This document shows, piece by piece, positions 44,366 through 53,410 of a DNA stretch of 64,000 bases. Source of the stretch: Ignavibacteria bacterium (GTDB lineage: Bacteria > Bacteroidota > Ignavibacteria > Kapaibacteriales > UBA2268); contig JAISJI010000017.1 of NCBI GenBank assembly GCA_031261605.1, positions 42,288 to 106,287 on the forward strand. The letters are read 5' to 3'. The translations under genes and the position numbers were made by a program. Within the stretch, counting starts at the first letter, position 1. Each line of letters starts with the position of its first letter. The notes beneath the pieces are model-generated. The model did no database searches and was not told the DNA's origin. It saw nothing but the letters and a program-made list of their open reading frames with translations.

Positions 44366-45865
44366 CTACTTATTGATAATTACCGGCTTAACCGCCATAT
44401 CGCTATTGGCTTGCAATACAATAAATTTTGTTCCAATAGATAATTTATTAGGTATAGTTAATTGCATTTGACCGATGCCTGTATATGTATCAAAATTTGA
44501 AACATTGTAATCCACATTGGTCTGAGCCCCTAAAATATCGCTGATACTTACATTAAGTTTTTCTAAATGCTTGGGGTTGCAGAAGAAATTAACTGTGAGC
44601 GTGTTGCTGTTGTTCTCTACAATAGTTGGATATACGTCATATACCCAAACGTGGTTCTGTTTGAATGAATATGCCCAATCGTCTTGTATGTCCGTTTTAT
44701 AGGACAATTTTAGTATGCCACAAAGAGAGCCAGAGCCGAGATAGAATACCCCAAAATAAATATCATCGCCTACTTTTGTAATATCCGAAAGACGATAGGG
44801 TTGTCCTTGAACTTCTGGGTGAAGATTAAATGGTAGCACCGGCGGACTATAAGAATGAATGAGATTGTGCTCTTTATCAAAAATCAATACTCTACTCTCG
44901 TATGGCAGATGAAAATCATAGTTATCCGTATCTTTGGTATATATCATCAATGCACATATCTGCTCCTCATCAGTTTCTATAAATTCATCAACATTGAAAC
45001 GGTCTTCATCAGTAAAGCTACCAACCGGCAATTTTACGATAGAATCCCCTTTAATTTTCAAAAACTTATTATACCACGCTATTCCAGGGAATTGTTCATC
45101 TATTATATAAAAATTAGTATCTACAACATAGAAACGGCTTACATAATCGGCTGTTGGCTGCCAATCAAAATTAAATTTATAGTCGCTAACGGCTGCCAGC
45201 TTAAAATCGCTACTATCCTTAATATTAACCATACAAACGGTATCTTTGGTAGAAATTGTCTTCCACACCAAATAATCACCATACAAATAATTCCTAGCAT
45301 CATTTACGTATATACTTTTATATGGATATTTTTCTTTTATTGAATCAGCATCATCTCGGTAGGCACCAAGTTGATAAAAGTCACTCCCATCATCTGTAAT
45401 TGTTATAATACCTAATACTGAACCCATATATATTTTGTCTGTATTTTTAGTAAAACTTGGTTGTAAAAAACGCTCCTTATGAGGTTCGAAAGCATCTATT
45501 TGGGTGATTTTAGTTCCATCAAATTTATGGACGTATGTATAGTAATGGGCATTTGGATAATCGCCGAGATTCATCTCATAGCCAATAATCCAAATATTGC
45601 CATTTGAATCTGCTTTCATATCCACAATATCCATACCGGCTGAAATTTTTCCAATTAACTCTGTCTGTTTAGTGTTTATATCAAATCGCCAGAGTCGGTT
45701 GCTTGAATTTGCATAATATAGGTAATTATTTCCATCATATTCCAAACATCGAACGCGTCCGTAATCTAATGCGTTTATCGGAAACCATTCCCACGTCTCA
45801 GCAACAGCACTGATATTAATCAGTGATAATGCTGTTATAACAAACATTATAATAGTTTTTTTCAT
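44366..45865 (-). CDS. Secreted beta-propeller-like protein
   Basis: A 499-residue protein. I use the Met at 45865 (MKKTIIMFVITALSLINISA, a signal peptide) instead of an upstream in-frame Met. The body has WD/NHL-like blades typical of surface propellers: YDGNNYLYYANSSNRLWRFD, DMKADSNGNIWIIGYEMNLG, KVGDDIYFGVFYLGSGSLCG. The last ~80 residues (NNSNTLTVNFFCNPKHLEKL, ISDILGAQTNVDYN, IGTKFIVLQANSDMAVKPVI) resemble a divergent T9SS sorting domain with a beta-sandwich pattern. It lies 17 nt after the Cys-rich secreted protein gene and is probably cotranscribed. Confidence 0.7.
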   Translation of the reverse strand: MKKTIIMFVITALSLINISAVAETWEWFPINALDYGRVRCLEYDGNNYLYYANSSNRLWRFDINTKQTELIGKISAGMDIVDMKADSNGNIWIIGYEMNLGDYPNAHYYTYVHKFDGTKITQIDAFEPHKERFLQPSFTKNTDKIYMGSVLGIITITDDGSDFYQLGAYRDDADSIKEKYPYKSIYVNDARNYLYGDYLVWKTISTKDTVCMVNIKDSSDFKLAAVSDYKFNFDWQPTADYVSRFYVVDTNFYIIDEQFPGIAWYNKFLKIKGDSIVKLPVGSFTDEDRFNVDEFIETDEEQICALMIYTKDTDNYDFHLPYESRVLIFDKEHNLIHSYSPPVLPFNLHPEVQGQPYRLSDITKVGDDIYFGVFYLGSGSLCGILKLSYKTDIQDDWAYSFKQNHVWVYDVYPTIVENNSNTLTVNFFCNPKHLEKLNVSISDILGAQTNVDYNVSNFDTYTGIGQMQLTIPNKLSIGTKFIVLQANSDMAVKPVIINK

Positions 45866-45882
45866 AATTTTCAATCTCCTTG

Positions 45883-46656
45883 CTATCTGCATATAAATTT
45901 ACACCAAGGAGAACACTTAATTGTGGGATACGCATTCTCAACTTCTGATATAACTGGAACTGGCTTTCCGTTAACAAACTCTTGGCAAACAGTAAAACGT
46001 TGCCAGCAACTCCAATTAGAAATGAATGGGTCGCCTTCACCAACGAAACAAGGTTTCTTTACATACTCAAAATGTCCCAAATCACCTGTCGGGTCCTGCG
46101 GGACATCCGGTACCCAGACAAGAATCCACACTTGGCTGTAACAAGCAACTTTCCCCAATCTCCAATACTCAGCTGTTTGGTCTGGGCATTGCGAAAAATT
46201 TACATCCCCCCAAGGATGTTCTATTAATGCAATATGTTCCCAGGCACGCTGTATATAATACGATGGGTCGTTGTCTAAAGCGGTAATGAAATCTTGGCAA
46301 CATCCGTCACAATTATCTATAATCTTATATTCAGATACCCATACATCGTAGTAAGTTATTTCAGTAGAACTATTATTAAGAACTCGCCAGCAATAGTGAA
46401 CTTCGAGTGAACAAGTTGCACTCAATGGTATCGCCACTTTCTCAGGTCCATTAAAGAATCCTATCGGGCAAATCACCGGTGAAAGTTCTTCTGGTGAAAT
46501 AGCTGGTTCCCCATCCCAACCTATTGGTATTGGCAGGTCGCCGCCATTTGGCTGTGCATTAGAATTGGATGTTGAAGCGAGCAAGCCAATTATAATTAAT
46601 ACGCTCGCTATAAAAAACTTGGACAGCAATGCTGTCGGTTGGGTTGTTTTGTTCAT
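45883..46656 (-). CDS. Secreted cysteine-rich protein of unknown family
   Basis: A 257-residue protein from Met at 46656 with signal peptide (FFIASVLIIIGLLASTSNSNAQ region, cleavage near residue 35). The mature part contains about 15 cysteines, for example SPVICPIGFF, TCSLEVHYCWRVL, IIDNCDGCCQDF, NFSQCPDQTAEYW, KPCFVGEGDP, SNWSCWQRFTVCQEF and the last residues KCSPWCKFICR, plus many tryptophans. This is a disulfide-rich extracellular layout. I do not recognise the family. It is first in a two-gene minus-strand unit with the propeller gene. Confidence 0.7.
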   Translation of the reverse strand: MNKTTQPTALLSKFFIASVLIIIGLLASTSNSNAQPNGGDLPIPIGWDGEPAISPEELSPVICPIGFFNGPEKVAIPLSATCSLEVHYCWRVLNNSSTEITYYDVWVSEYKIIDNCDGCCQDFITALDNDPSYYIQRAWEHIALIEHPWGDVNFSQCPDQTAEYWRLGKVACYSQVWILVWVPDVPQDPTGDLGHFEYVKKPCFVGEGDPFISNWSCWQRFTVCQEFVNGKPVPVISEVENAYPTIKCSPWCKFICR

Positions 46657-46918
46657 TAGGATACTCTCCAATAAATTATTAGTAAAACTTTTGTAATTCA
46701 AATATACTATTTTTTATTTACAATACAACTATTTTTTTTATTGTAGTGCAATTATTTTTCATTTCCAAATCTTTTCCACAATTGAATAGAAAAAGTTTTG
46801 TAGTTAATGAAATTTTTCGTAAATTGTATATGGAAGTGTGTAATATTCTTTACATTGCTTAATTTTTTACACATCGCCAATCGAAATTAGTATATGTTTA
46901 ATTCATAAAAGGTGCAAA

Positions 46919-47866
46919 ATGGAAACATTGACATCAAAGAATAATAGCATAAGAAGCATAATTAATCTTAAACCGACGCTGTTTAGGTTAATAATTATGG
47001 TTCTTATGCCACTACTCCTAATAAGTGTGTCAGAAGATGCTTATAGCAAAAAGAAAACCTCCAAAAAGAAGCGCGCAAAGAAAGTGACACGCGTCTACAA
47101 CCCTTCTCAAACAAAAGCAACCGCAATATCGTTGCTCCAAACATCAGACGAACTTTCTGAACTAGCCCAAATAGACGCTACCGCAGTTAAGAACCGAGAT
47201 AGTGACGCTTACAAAGTTGTTCCACCACCAAATACCGTAATCCAGCCAGCAGATACAATTCTGAGCGATATTGAACTGCTGAAAACCTACCTGTCCATCG
47301 GCGATAACACCGATACCATTGGCGAAGAAGGCGAAGATGCCGCAGAACTTGCTGCTGAACTCGCTGCCGAAGATGACATTAAAATCGATACCGACGACTT
47401 CAAAACATTGTGGTTCGCTGCAATAGGTGCAGGTAGTGCCGATAAAACATCGTATGGTGTTGAAAAATCAAGGATTATGAATACCATAATGGACTGGTTA
47501 GGCACTCCATACTACTTTGGTGGAACCACTCGCTATGCGATTGATTGTTCGGCGTGGGTTAGAGCAGTTTTCTTCCAATCTGACTCTATTGTGCTGCCAA
47601 GGACTGCAAGAGAGCAAGTGAATGTTGGGCGTAAGATTACCAGAGAGAAACTGGAATTTGGAGACCTCGTATTCTTCCATACTTACTCCAAAAAATTCGC
47701 CTCCCATGTAGGCATTTACCTCGGAGACGACTTATTTGCACACGCAAGTTCTACCATTGGCGTTACCGTATCTTCATTAAATTCAACATTCTACGCAACT
47801 CGCTTTATTGGTGGTAGAAGATTTAGTGAGCGAGACCTTGCCAGCTACAAGGTAAGCGGAAGATAG
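46919..47866 (+). CDS. NlpC/P60 (C40) peptidoglycan endopeptidase
   Basis: A 315-residue protein. A signal-anchor lies at ~20-42 (FRLIIMVLMPLLLISVSEDA), followed by a basic stretch (KKKTSKKKRAKKV) and a ~120-residue low-complexity, Ala/Asp/Glu-rich linker. The NlpC/P60 domain is ~185-305: DWLGTPYYFGGTTRYAIDCS with catalytic C210, RTAREQVNVGRKI, LEFGDLVFFHT, SHVGIYLGDDLFAHASS with H263 and H275. It cleaves gamma-D-glutamyl-diamino acid bonds in peptidoglycan stems. Length of domain is normal; the linker may span the periplasm. Confidence 0.92.
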   Translation: METLTSKNNSIRSIINLKPTLFRLIIMVLMPLLLISVSEDAYSKKKTSKKKRAKKVTRVYNPSQTKATAISLLQTSDELSELAQIDATAVKNRDSDAYKVVPPPNTVIQPADTILSDIELLKTYLSIGDNTDTIGEEGEDAAELAAELAAEDDIKIDTDDFKTLWFAAIGAGSADKTSYGVEKSRIMNTIMDWLGTPYYFGGTTRYAIDCSAWVRAVFFQSDSIVLPRTAREQVNVGRKITREKLEFGDLVFFHTYSKKFASHVGIYLGDDLFAHASSTIGVTVSSLNSTFYATRFIGGRRFSERDLASYKVSGR

Positions 47867-47933
47867 TGGAACACTTTGTTCCTATAAATGATTTTTTTTA
47901 TTCCAAATTTAATGTATTCACATCTAAATGTAT

Positions 47934-47941
47934 TATATTTG
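47934..47941 (+). promoter_or_regulatory. -7 box upstream of ribBA
   Basis: TATATTTG, exact match to TAnnTTTG, 28 nt before the ribBA start. The 103-nt gap is too short for an FMN riboswitch and none is seen. Confidence 0.55.
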
Positions 47942-47969
47942 TATTTAATTATATTTCAAAAATACCCAG

Positions 47970-49211
47970 ATGAATAATATAGATAATTACAAATTAAACA
48001 CAATAGATGAAGCCATTGAGGACTTAGCATCCGGCAAACTCGTAGTCGTTATGGATGACGAAGATAGAGAAAATGAAGGCGACCTAATCGGTAGTGCTGA
48101 ACTATGCACGCCAGAGATGGTGAACTTTATGTCTATGTATGGCAGAGGTCTTATCTGCGCTCCTATCGCTGCTGAAATCGGCGAGCGACTCAATATCAAT
48201 ATGATGGTAGAGCATAACACAGCACTCCATTCTACCGGCTTCACCGTTTCGGTGGATTACCTTAAAGGCACTACTACCGGTATCTCCGCATTAGATAGAG
48301 CAAAGACCGTTCGTGCCCTTGCCGATGGAACAACTAAGCCGGAAGATTTAGGTCGTCCGGGACATATATTCCCATTGCTCGCTGTGCCGGAAGGCGTGTT
48401 GCGTAGAGCAGGACATACTGAAGCGGTGGTTGATTTGATGAAGATAGCAGGATTGAAGCCAGCCGGTATTCTATGCGAAATCATCAACGATGACGGCACT
48501 ATGTCCCGTAAAGCCGATTTAATCCCATTCTCCCAAAAGCATAACCTCAAAATCATTACAGTAAAAGCACTTATCGCATATCGCTTGCAGCAAGAGCAAC
48601 TTGTGCAATGCGTAGCAAAAGCCAATTTGCCAACTGAACACGGCAATTTCACAATACTGGGATTCCAAAATTCTGTAGATAAATTAGAGCATATTGCGTT
48701 GGTAAAAGGCGATTTGGATGCTAATATGCAAATTATACAGAAGGATAAGCCGATTCTTGTGCGTGTTCATTCCGAATGCTTAACCGGCGATGTCTTTACA
48801 TCTATGCGTTGCGATTGTGGCGACCAGTTGCATAAAGCAATGGAACAAATTGATAAAGAAGGACTTGGCGTAATTGTCTATATGCGACAGGAAGGCAGAG
48901 GTATCGGATTACTCAATAAAGTGAAAGCATACCAACTCCAAGACGGCGGATTGGATACTGTGGAAGCAAATGTGAAATTGGGCTTCGAGCCAGACCCACG
49001 CAACTACGGCATAGGTGCGCAAATACTACGTTCGCTCGGTGTTACAAAAATGAGATTGATGACTAATAATCCACAGAAGCGTGTCGGTTTGGAAAGTTAC
49101 GGACTAGAAGTATCCGAACTCGTTAGCATTGAACTCCCCCCCAATGAACACAACCACTTCTACTTAGAGACAAAGAAGAATAAAATGGGACACAAATTAG
49201 AGAAAGTATAG
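47970..49211 (+). CDS. ribBA: Bifunctional DHBP synthase / GTP cyclohydrolase II
   Basis: A 413-residue riboflavin-pathway enzyme. Residues ~10-205 are RibB, which turns ribulose-5-phosphate into 3,4-dihydroxy-2-butanone-4-phosphate: [68 protein letters not shown]. Residues ~208-405 are RibA, which opens [23 protein letters not shown] with three zinc cysteines, [54 protein letters not shown]. Both active sites look complete. It has a -7 box upstream and converges with the PorV-like gene. Confidence 0.97.
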   Translation: MNNIDNYKLNTIDEAIEDLASGKLVVVMDDEDRENEGDLIGSAELCTPEMVNFMSMYGRGLICAPIAAEIGERLNINMMVEHNTALHSTGFTVSVDYLKGTTTGISALDRAKTVRALADGTTKPEDLGRPGHIFPLLAVPEGVLRRAGHTEAVVDLMKIAGLKPAGILCEIINDDGTMSRKADLIPFSQKHNLKIITVKALIAYRLQQEQLVQCVAKANLPTEHGNFTILGFQNSVDKLEHIALVKGDLDANMQIIQKDKPILVRVHSECLTGDVFTSMRCDCGDQLHKAMEQIDKEGLGVIVYMRQEGRGIGLLNKVKAYQLQDGGLDTVEANVKLGFEPDPRNYGIGAQILRSLGVTKMRLMTNNPQKRVGLESYGLEVSELVSIELPPNEHNHFYLETKKNKMGHKLEKV

Positions 49212-49217
49212 ATACAC

Positions 49218-50330
49218 TTAGAACTTAATGGTAAGTGCGATGGTGTGATTGATACCTGTAGCATTCACTAGTTCGTTGGCTACAGAGTAATCAATAGAAA
49301 ATTTGAATGGAAGTGTCTCATTTAGGAAATCAATGTCCGGAAATACTGATACTCCACCTGCCCATTGGTTCATCGGAAATAATTCGGGATGTCCATATAC
49401 ATCGCCATAAATACCCATACCACCACGGAATGTAATGTATTTATGTGCTTCGTATTCCATACCGATGCTCACCACCGGCGCAACAGAATATTGCGTATAT
49501 GCAAAGTCCAAGCCAATGTTTAGAGCATTGCCCTTATCGCCTTCGTCGGTCATTATTTCGCCAGTAACAGTGGAGCGGTCTGTGGAGCGTTCCACTGTAG
49601 TGTATATTTTAGTAGATATGCCGGCTTTCAGACGCCAAGGTAAGTTCATAATATCACTGCCGGCGGTATTCCAAAATAGAAAGCCGGAAGCATTTTGTAA
49701 TTGCACGCCAAATCGGAACATACCCATATCAAATAATGCACCAAAATCCACAGCGTAGCCGTTGGAAAACGTCTCCGCTCCTTGCAAATTATCCGTAATA
49801 TACTTAGCCGTGGCACCAAAACTCGCATACGCAATTTTGTATGATGCCGATGCCGCAATAGCATATTGATTATTGGAATACTCGCCATAAGCGTGTCCCA
49901 TCGCATCTCTTGCTGTAAATGTTCCAGTATAGAAATTGTTGAATGCAATACCAATACCCAATCCATCAATAACTTCTTGTCCCCAAGCGAACGTAGAATT
50001 AGAACGACCAAGCCCAAGCATACTTATAGATGAGATAATGGTTGGCGTCTCTGATAAATTGCTAAGCCCCGCCGGATTGTAGAATATAGCCATAGGGTCA
50101 TCTGCAATAGCAGTGAAACTGCCGGCTAATCCAATGGTTCTGGCGGACATATCTCTGAAGTTCCAACTTCCAGCATAGCCACCACCGCTATGTTGTGCAA
50201 ACAGATTGAAAGATGCACAGCATAGTAATGCGAATACAAAAAGGCGTTGTAGATACAAATAATTATTTGCTCTACGCCTCAGTGCAATATATCGCTTGAT
50301 ATTGGTGAATAGCTGAATTATATTTTTCAT
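49218..50330 (-). CDS. PorV/PorQ-like outer-membrane barrel protein
   Basis: A 370-residue protein. The leader is long (~45 residues): a basic n-region (NIKRYIALRRRANNYLYLQR) before the hydrophobic LFVFALLCCASFNLFAQ. The mature start is GGGYAGSWNFRDMSARTIGL followed by AGSFTAIADDPMAIFYNPAG, the hallmark of the PorV/PorQ (FadL-like) family, in which T9SS cargo is handed on at the cell surface. Later strands (YAVDFGALFDMGMFRFGVQL, LPWRLKAGISTKIY, NALNIGLDFAYTQYSVAPVV) and the C-terminal TIALTIKF suit a 14-strand barrel. Consistent with the T9SS cargo genes in this window. Confidence 0.8.
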   Translation of the reverse strand: MKNIIQLFTNIKRYIALRRRANNYLYLQRLFVFALLCCASFNLFAQHSGGGYAGSWNFRDMSARTIGLAGSFTAIADDPMAIFYNPAGLSNLSETPTIISSISMLGLGRSNSTFAWGQEVIDGLGIGIAFNNFYTGTFTARDAMGHAYGEYSNNQYAIAASASYKIAYASFGATAKYITDNLQGAETFSNGYAVDFGALFDMGMFRFGVQLQNASGFLFWNTAGSDIMNLPWRLKAGISTKIYTTVERSTDRSTVTGEIMTDEGDKGNALNIGLDFAYTQYSVAPVVSIGMEYEAHKYITFRGGMGIYGDVYGHPELFPMNQWAGGVSVFPDIDFLNETLPFKFSIDYSVANELVNATGINHTIALTIKF

Positions 50331-50433
50331 AATAGACGTTTTGTATTACTATTTAATCGGCAGAATTGTTAATTAAATTGAGTTACTATGAAAAAAATGA
50401 TGCGGGCTGGCGACCACCTGCAAATAGCAAATA

Positions 50434-50937
50434 CTATCTCGCAATTACAAAGCGGTCTGCAATTTTGAATGTCGTGCCTTGAATAACAAGTATATACACG
50501 TTCTTCGGAAGGTTGATGTTGGTCTGTGAGTTAAAGAGGTAATGACCCTCGGCGTTCTTCTCCGCTGGTATTCCTTGAAACACCTTGCGAACTTCTTTAC
50601 CGAGCATATTATACACAACGATTTTCACTTCATCCTTATCATCAGCAATATCCGCCTCAACATTGAGCAGACCATCTGTTCCTTCCCAGATTTTCTTTAT
50701 ACTATTACTTTGCTTTGGCTCAGTATTAGTAGGCGTGCTCCGCGTATCATTCTTTTTTACATTATCTGGGGCAATTTTTGTGCCATCTGTCTTTTGGTAT
50801 GCAAAAAAAGGAAGTGGTTGCGACGCAGAATTTACTTGGAACATCTGTAAGTCCTTAGTATAAAAAGGTGTTGCATTTGCTGAAAAAAGCAAAGTGAAAA
50901 ATAAAAAAATGGTAATTAGGTATTTTGTTAGCTTCAT
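50434..50937 (-). CDS. Mini T9SS-type sorting-domain protein
   Basis: A 167-residue protein with a signal peptide (LITIFLFFTLLFSANA), a ~50-residue linker rich in Pro/Thr/Ser/Lys, and then a sorting-domain-like segment (WEGTDGLLNVEADIADDKDE, VKIVVYNMLGKEVRKVFQGI, LPKNVYILVIQG, TFKIADRFVIAR). It has almost no room for another domain, so it consists of a leader, linker and sorting-like domain. This may be a surface anchor or filler, or the remains of a larger cargo protein. A conventional T9SS cargo has hundreds of residues before this domain. Confidence 0.6.
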   Translation of the reverse strand: MKLTKYLITIFLFFTLLFSANATPFYTKDLQMFQVNSASQPLPFFAYQKTDGTKIAPDNVKKNDTRSTPTNTEPKQSNSIKKIWEGTDGLLNVEADIADDKDEVKIVVYNMLGKEVRKVFQGIPAEKNAEGHYLFNSQTNINLPKNVYILVIQGTTFKIADRFVIAR

Positions 50938-51178
50938 TCAATTATTTTGTGTGTATAATAATGTGCAATATAATAAAAAATGCGAATATTCTACTCATAC
51001 CGAACATTTTTTTTGCGAATACCCACTCATATAATAAAAATTTTGGCTTGTGAAATAAATTTGCAAAAAAAATGATTAATATAGTTATACTTTAATAAAA
51101 AATAGTTATGTTTATGAATATAAATGTTACAAATAATTGGAACATTTACAAATTTAACACACCATAACATATATCATA

Positions 51179-52084
51179 ATGGAAACAACATCTACAAATT
51201 GCCAGCAACCCGATAAGTGTGAGCCACTCAATGAGGCAAAATATGAGATAGAAATACTGAGAAAACAGATAGATAATCTCAATATGAATTGCCTCAATAT
51301 ACGAAAGCAGAATTTTGTATTGGACTCAAAGTTAAAGGAATTTAGAGCAAAAAACGAAGAACTAGAAGCCGTTCAAAAAGAAAAAAATGAATTGTTCGCA
51401 CTCATCATACACGACATTAAAAACCCTACCACGATAATCAAATCGCTGGTAGAACTGCTTAGAACATACGACACAAACAACGAGGAACAGCAAGCAATCA
51501 TAGCCGATTTAGTTACCTCAACTAAGCAAATTGTATCGCTGTCGCAAGAAATATCCAAGGTGTTGACATTAGAAGGAACGATGGTGCAGATGTTTAGAGA
51601 AAACGCAAACCCTGGACAACTCGTCGCCGAAGTCGCCAGACGCAACTCTATCAATGCAAAGAATAAAGACCAAACTATCAGCATAAATGTAGAAGATAAC
51701 TTGCCACAATTTAATGTAGATGTAACAAAAATTTGCGAAGTGTTCGAAAACATTATCTCTAACTCAATTAAGTATACCCAGTTCGGCGGTTCTATTGCTA
51801 TCTCTGTCACCAGAAATGGCGATAACATCCAGTTTGATTTCGCTGATAATGGGCAAGGAATGAGCGAAGAGGACTTAAAGCGTGCCTTCCAAAGAGGTGC
51901 CAAACTATCCGCTAGACCCACAGGAGACGAAACATCCAGCGGACTCGGGCTATGGGTAGTGAAAAAAATTGTCGAAGCACACAAAGGACGTGTCCATATA
52001 AAATCGGCTGTCGGCAAAGGAACTACCTTCATCGTAAATATCCCGCTATCCAGCGGAAATGCGTATGAAAGCGGAGATTTTTAA
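51179..52084 (+). CDS. Soluble sensor histidine kinase
   Basis: A 301-residue kinase without membrane segments. Residues ~18-72 form a coiled coil (EIEILRKQIDNLNMNCLNIR, KLKEFRAKNEELEAVQKEKN), then HisKA with H78 (FALIIHDIKNPTTIIKSLVE), and a HATPase domain with N box CEVFENIISNSIKYTQFGG, G1 DNGQGM, F/G2 SSGLGLWVVKKIVEAHKGRV. It must sense through a partner or within the cytoplasm. No response regulator lies nearby. A 241-nt AT-rich gap precedes it with no exact -7 box. Confidence 0.93.
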   Translation: METTSTNCQQPDKCEPLNEAKYEIEILRKQIDNLNMNCLNIRKQNFVLDSKLKEFRAKNEELEAVQKEKNELFALIIHDIKNPTTIIKSLVELLRTYDTNNEEQQAIIADLVTSTKQIVSLSQEISKVLTLEGTMVQMFRENANPGQLVAEVARRNSINAKNKDQTISINVEDNLPQFNVDVTKICEVFENIISNSIKYTQFGGSIAISVTRNGDNIQFDFADNGQGMSEEDLKRAFQRGAKLSARPTGDETSSGLGLWVVKKIVEAHKGRVHIKSAVGKGTTFIVNIPLSSGNAYESGDF

Positions 52085-52111
52085 CCGATAACAAATGAAT
52101 TTACGACTACG

Positions 52112-52138
52112 TAGGGGTTCAAAATTTTGAACCCCCTA
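52112..52138. repeat. Best copy of the dispersed palindrome
   Basis: A perfect 22-bp palindrome (52114-52135, half-site GGGGTTCAAAA) extended by TAG/CTA on each side. It lies 28 nt after the histidine kinase stop. Related copies at 18.88 and 22.02 kb are also in intergenic gaps. Confidence 0.7.
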
Positions 52139-52182
52139 TTATATATTTTCTAAATACTGCCGAAAAAAATATACGCCGATAG

Positions 52183-52212
52183 TTGTAATTTGAAAAAAAA
52201 ACATTATATTTG
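52183..52212 (+). promoter_or_regulatory. Promoter of the small-ORF/bL31/bS18 operon
   Basis: TTG at 52183-52185, 19-nt spacer, TATATTTG at 52205-52212: both Bacteroidota elements in the right spacing. Predicted start is about 52216, giving a 50-nt leader. Confidence 0.65.
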
Positions 52213-52265
52213 TAATCTGTAAACTTATTACACAAATTATTAACCAATAATATAGAGATAAAACA

Positions 52266-52436
52266 ATGGCAAAAGTCCAAACATTCTCCGATAAATTAAA
52301 AAGCAAAAAAACCGATACCCGTATCCCTGTTAAGATAATTAAGGGCTTCTCAAGTGAAATCGGCTCTACTCGCTTCTTAGAAAAAGTAGTTAAAGTCGAC
52401 GACCTTAACCAACTATCAAATATTGATATTAACTAA
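52266..52436 (+). CDS. Small protein encoded before bL31
   Basis: A 56-residue basic protein (MAKVQTFSDKLKSKKTDTRI, PVKIIKGFSSEIGSTRFLEK, VVKVDDLNQLSNIDIN), first in a likely operon with bL31 and bS18. The pattern 'KVIK...S..G...F.E..V' is loosely like DUF4295, a small protein found beside ribosomal proteins L28/L33 in Bacteroidota, but the match is weak. Position with two ribosomal genes and strong promoter suggests a translation-related role. Reading frame, charge and composition look real. Confidence 0.6.
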   Translation: MAKVQTFSDKLKSKKTDTRIPVKIIKGFSSEIGSTRFLEKVVKVDDLNQLSNIDIN

Positions 52437-52457
52437 TTATAAATAAACGGATATTCA

Positions 52458-52694
52458 ATGAAAAAAGGTATTCATCCCTACTATCACAACATAGAAGTTG
52501 TTATGACTGACGGTACAGTTTTCCATACTCGTTCTTGCTACAAAAGCGACAGAGTGGTGCTAGACATAGATTCTAAATCGCATCCATTCTATACCGGTAA
52601 ACAGGTGCTCGTGGATACTGCTGGTCGTGTAGATAGATTCAAAAAACGCGCTGAGAAAGCCAAAGATATTATGGACCAAAGGAGAACTAAATAA
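52458..52694 (+). CDS. rpmE: 50S ribosomal protein bL31
   Basis: A 78-residue protein: [20 protein letters not shown], then [20 protein letters not shown] and [16 protein letters not shown]. The block 'HPFYTGKQ....GRVDRF.KR' is diagnostic. At the places where zinc-binding (C+) L31 has cysteines, here are residues such as VVMTDG and DSKS, so this is the zinc-independent form. One stray Cys (RSC) remains. Its stop overlaps the bS18 start by one base (TAATG). Confidence 0.94.
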   Translation: MKKGIHPYYHNIEVVMTDGTVFHTRSCYKSDRVVLDIDSKSHPFYTGKQVLVDTAGRVDRFKKRAEKAKDIMDQRRTK

Positions 52695-53098
52695 TGTATC
52701 AACAATTCAATAACCCAAATCCATCATTCCGACCTATGGGTGGTGGTCCAAATGCCGGCGGCGGTCGCTCCCTTTACCCTATGCAAATGGGTAACACCCA
52801 GCAATACGGAGGACATAACAACAACAGCCGCTTCGGAGGTCGCAATAACAATAATCAACAACAGCAACAACCACGCCGTGTTGAAAAGAAACGCCCCAAT
52901 CCATTTGAAGATAAAAAACTCAAAACCATAGATTACCTTGACGGTAAAGCATTACTACGCTTCACCAACGACCAAGGCAAAATCTTACCAAAGCGCATCA
53001 ATGGCACAACTGCGTTCCAACAACGACAACTTGCTAAAGCCATCAAGTATGCACGACATCTTGCTCTGCTACCTTTCGTAGCAAAAGATTTATCGTAA
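52694..53098 (+). CDS. rpsR: 30S ribosomal protein bS18 with N-terminal extension
   Basis: A 134-residue protein. The S18 core is the last ~65 residues ([55 protein letters not shown]), matching the usual 70-85-residue protein. It is preceded by ~65 residues of Gly/Asn/Gln/Pro-rich low-complexity sequence ([40 protein letters not shown]). The extension is in frame with and translationally coupled to bL31, with no better internal start before the core. It would project from the platform of the 30S subunit near the mRNA exit. Confidence 0.93.
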   Translation: MYQQFNNPNPSFRPMGGGPNAGGGRSLYPMQMGNTQQYGGHNNNSRFGGRNNNNQQQQQPRRVEKKRPNPFEDKKLKTIDYLDGKALLRFTNDQGKILPKRINGTTAFQQRQLAKAIKYARHLALLPFVAKDLS

Positions 53099-53124
53099 AT
53101 TTTATTATCTCCGTAATAAAAACT

Positions 53125-53154
53125 GAAGCGACTGAAATAGGTCGCTTCTTTTTT
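53125..53154 (+). terminator. Intrinsic terminator of the rpsR operon
   Basis: GAAGCGAC (53125-53132) pairs perfectly with GTCGCTTC (53141-53148), loop 8 nt, followed by six Ts. Confidence 0.9.
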
Positions 53155-53200
53155 CCCTTGTGCAAAAAAATAAAAAAAGTGCAAAAAAAACACTTTTTTC

Positions 53201-53231
53201 TTGCACAGGTCGTAAAAATTCATTAATTTTG
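53201..53231 (+). promoter_or_regulatory. Promoter of tRNA-Gly
   Basis: TTG at 53201-53203, 20-nt spacer, TAATTTTG at 53224-53231. The predicted start, about 53235, gives an 18-nt leader before the tRNA. A repeated GTGCAAAAAA segment lies just upstream. Confidence 0.7.
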
Positions 53232-53252
53232 TAAATCATAAAATTGATACAA

Positions 53253-53325
53253 GCGAAAATAGCTCAGTTGGTAGAGCGCAACCTTGCCAAGGTTGAGGTC
53301 GCGAGTTCGAGCCTCGTTTTTCGCT
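53253..53325 (+). tRNA. tRNA-Gly (anticodon GCC)
   Basis: Full cloverleaf: acceptor GCGAAAA (53253-53259) with TTTTCGC (53318-53324), D arm with AGCTCAGTTGGTAGAGC, anticodon stem CAACC/GGTTG (53279-53283 / 53291-53295) with loop TTGCCAA and anticodon GCC at 53286-53288, T arm GCGAG-TTCGAGC-CTCGT. Discriminator T at 53325; CCA is not encoded. Decodes GGC/GGU. Confidence 0.97.
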
Positions 53326-53360
53326 CGACGATGAAAATCGTCTCTTCCTCTTTATGCTGC

Positions 53361-53401
53361 ATGCCCTAAGAACATTCCCCCGTTCGAAGGGCATTTTTTT
53401 T
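53361..53401. terminator. Terminator after tRNA-Gly
   Basis: ATGCCCT (53361-53367) pairs with AGGGCAT (53388-53394) followed by seven or more Ts. It can end the tRNA transcript; the reverse strand also has hairpin potential near the end of the convergent protease gene. Confidence 0.75.
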
Positions 53402-53410
53402 ATGTATCTA

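Noticed and set aside
47867..47969. FMN riboswitch upstream of ribBA
   Set aside because: The gap is only 103 nt, contains the promoter box, and shows none of the conserved FMN-element helices.
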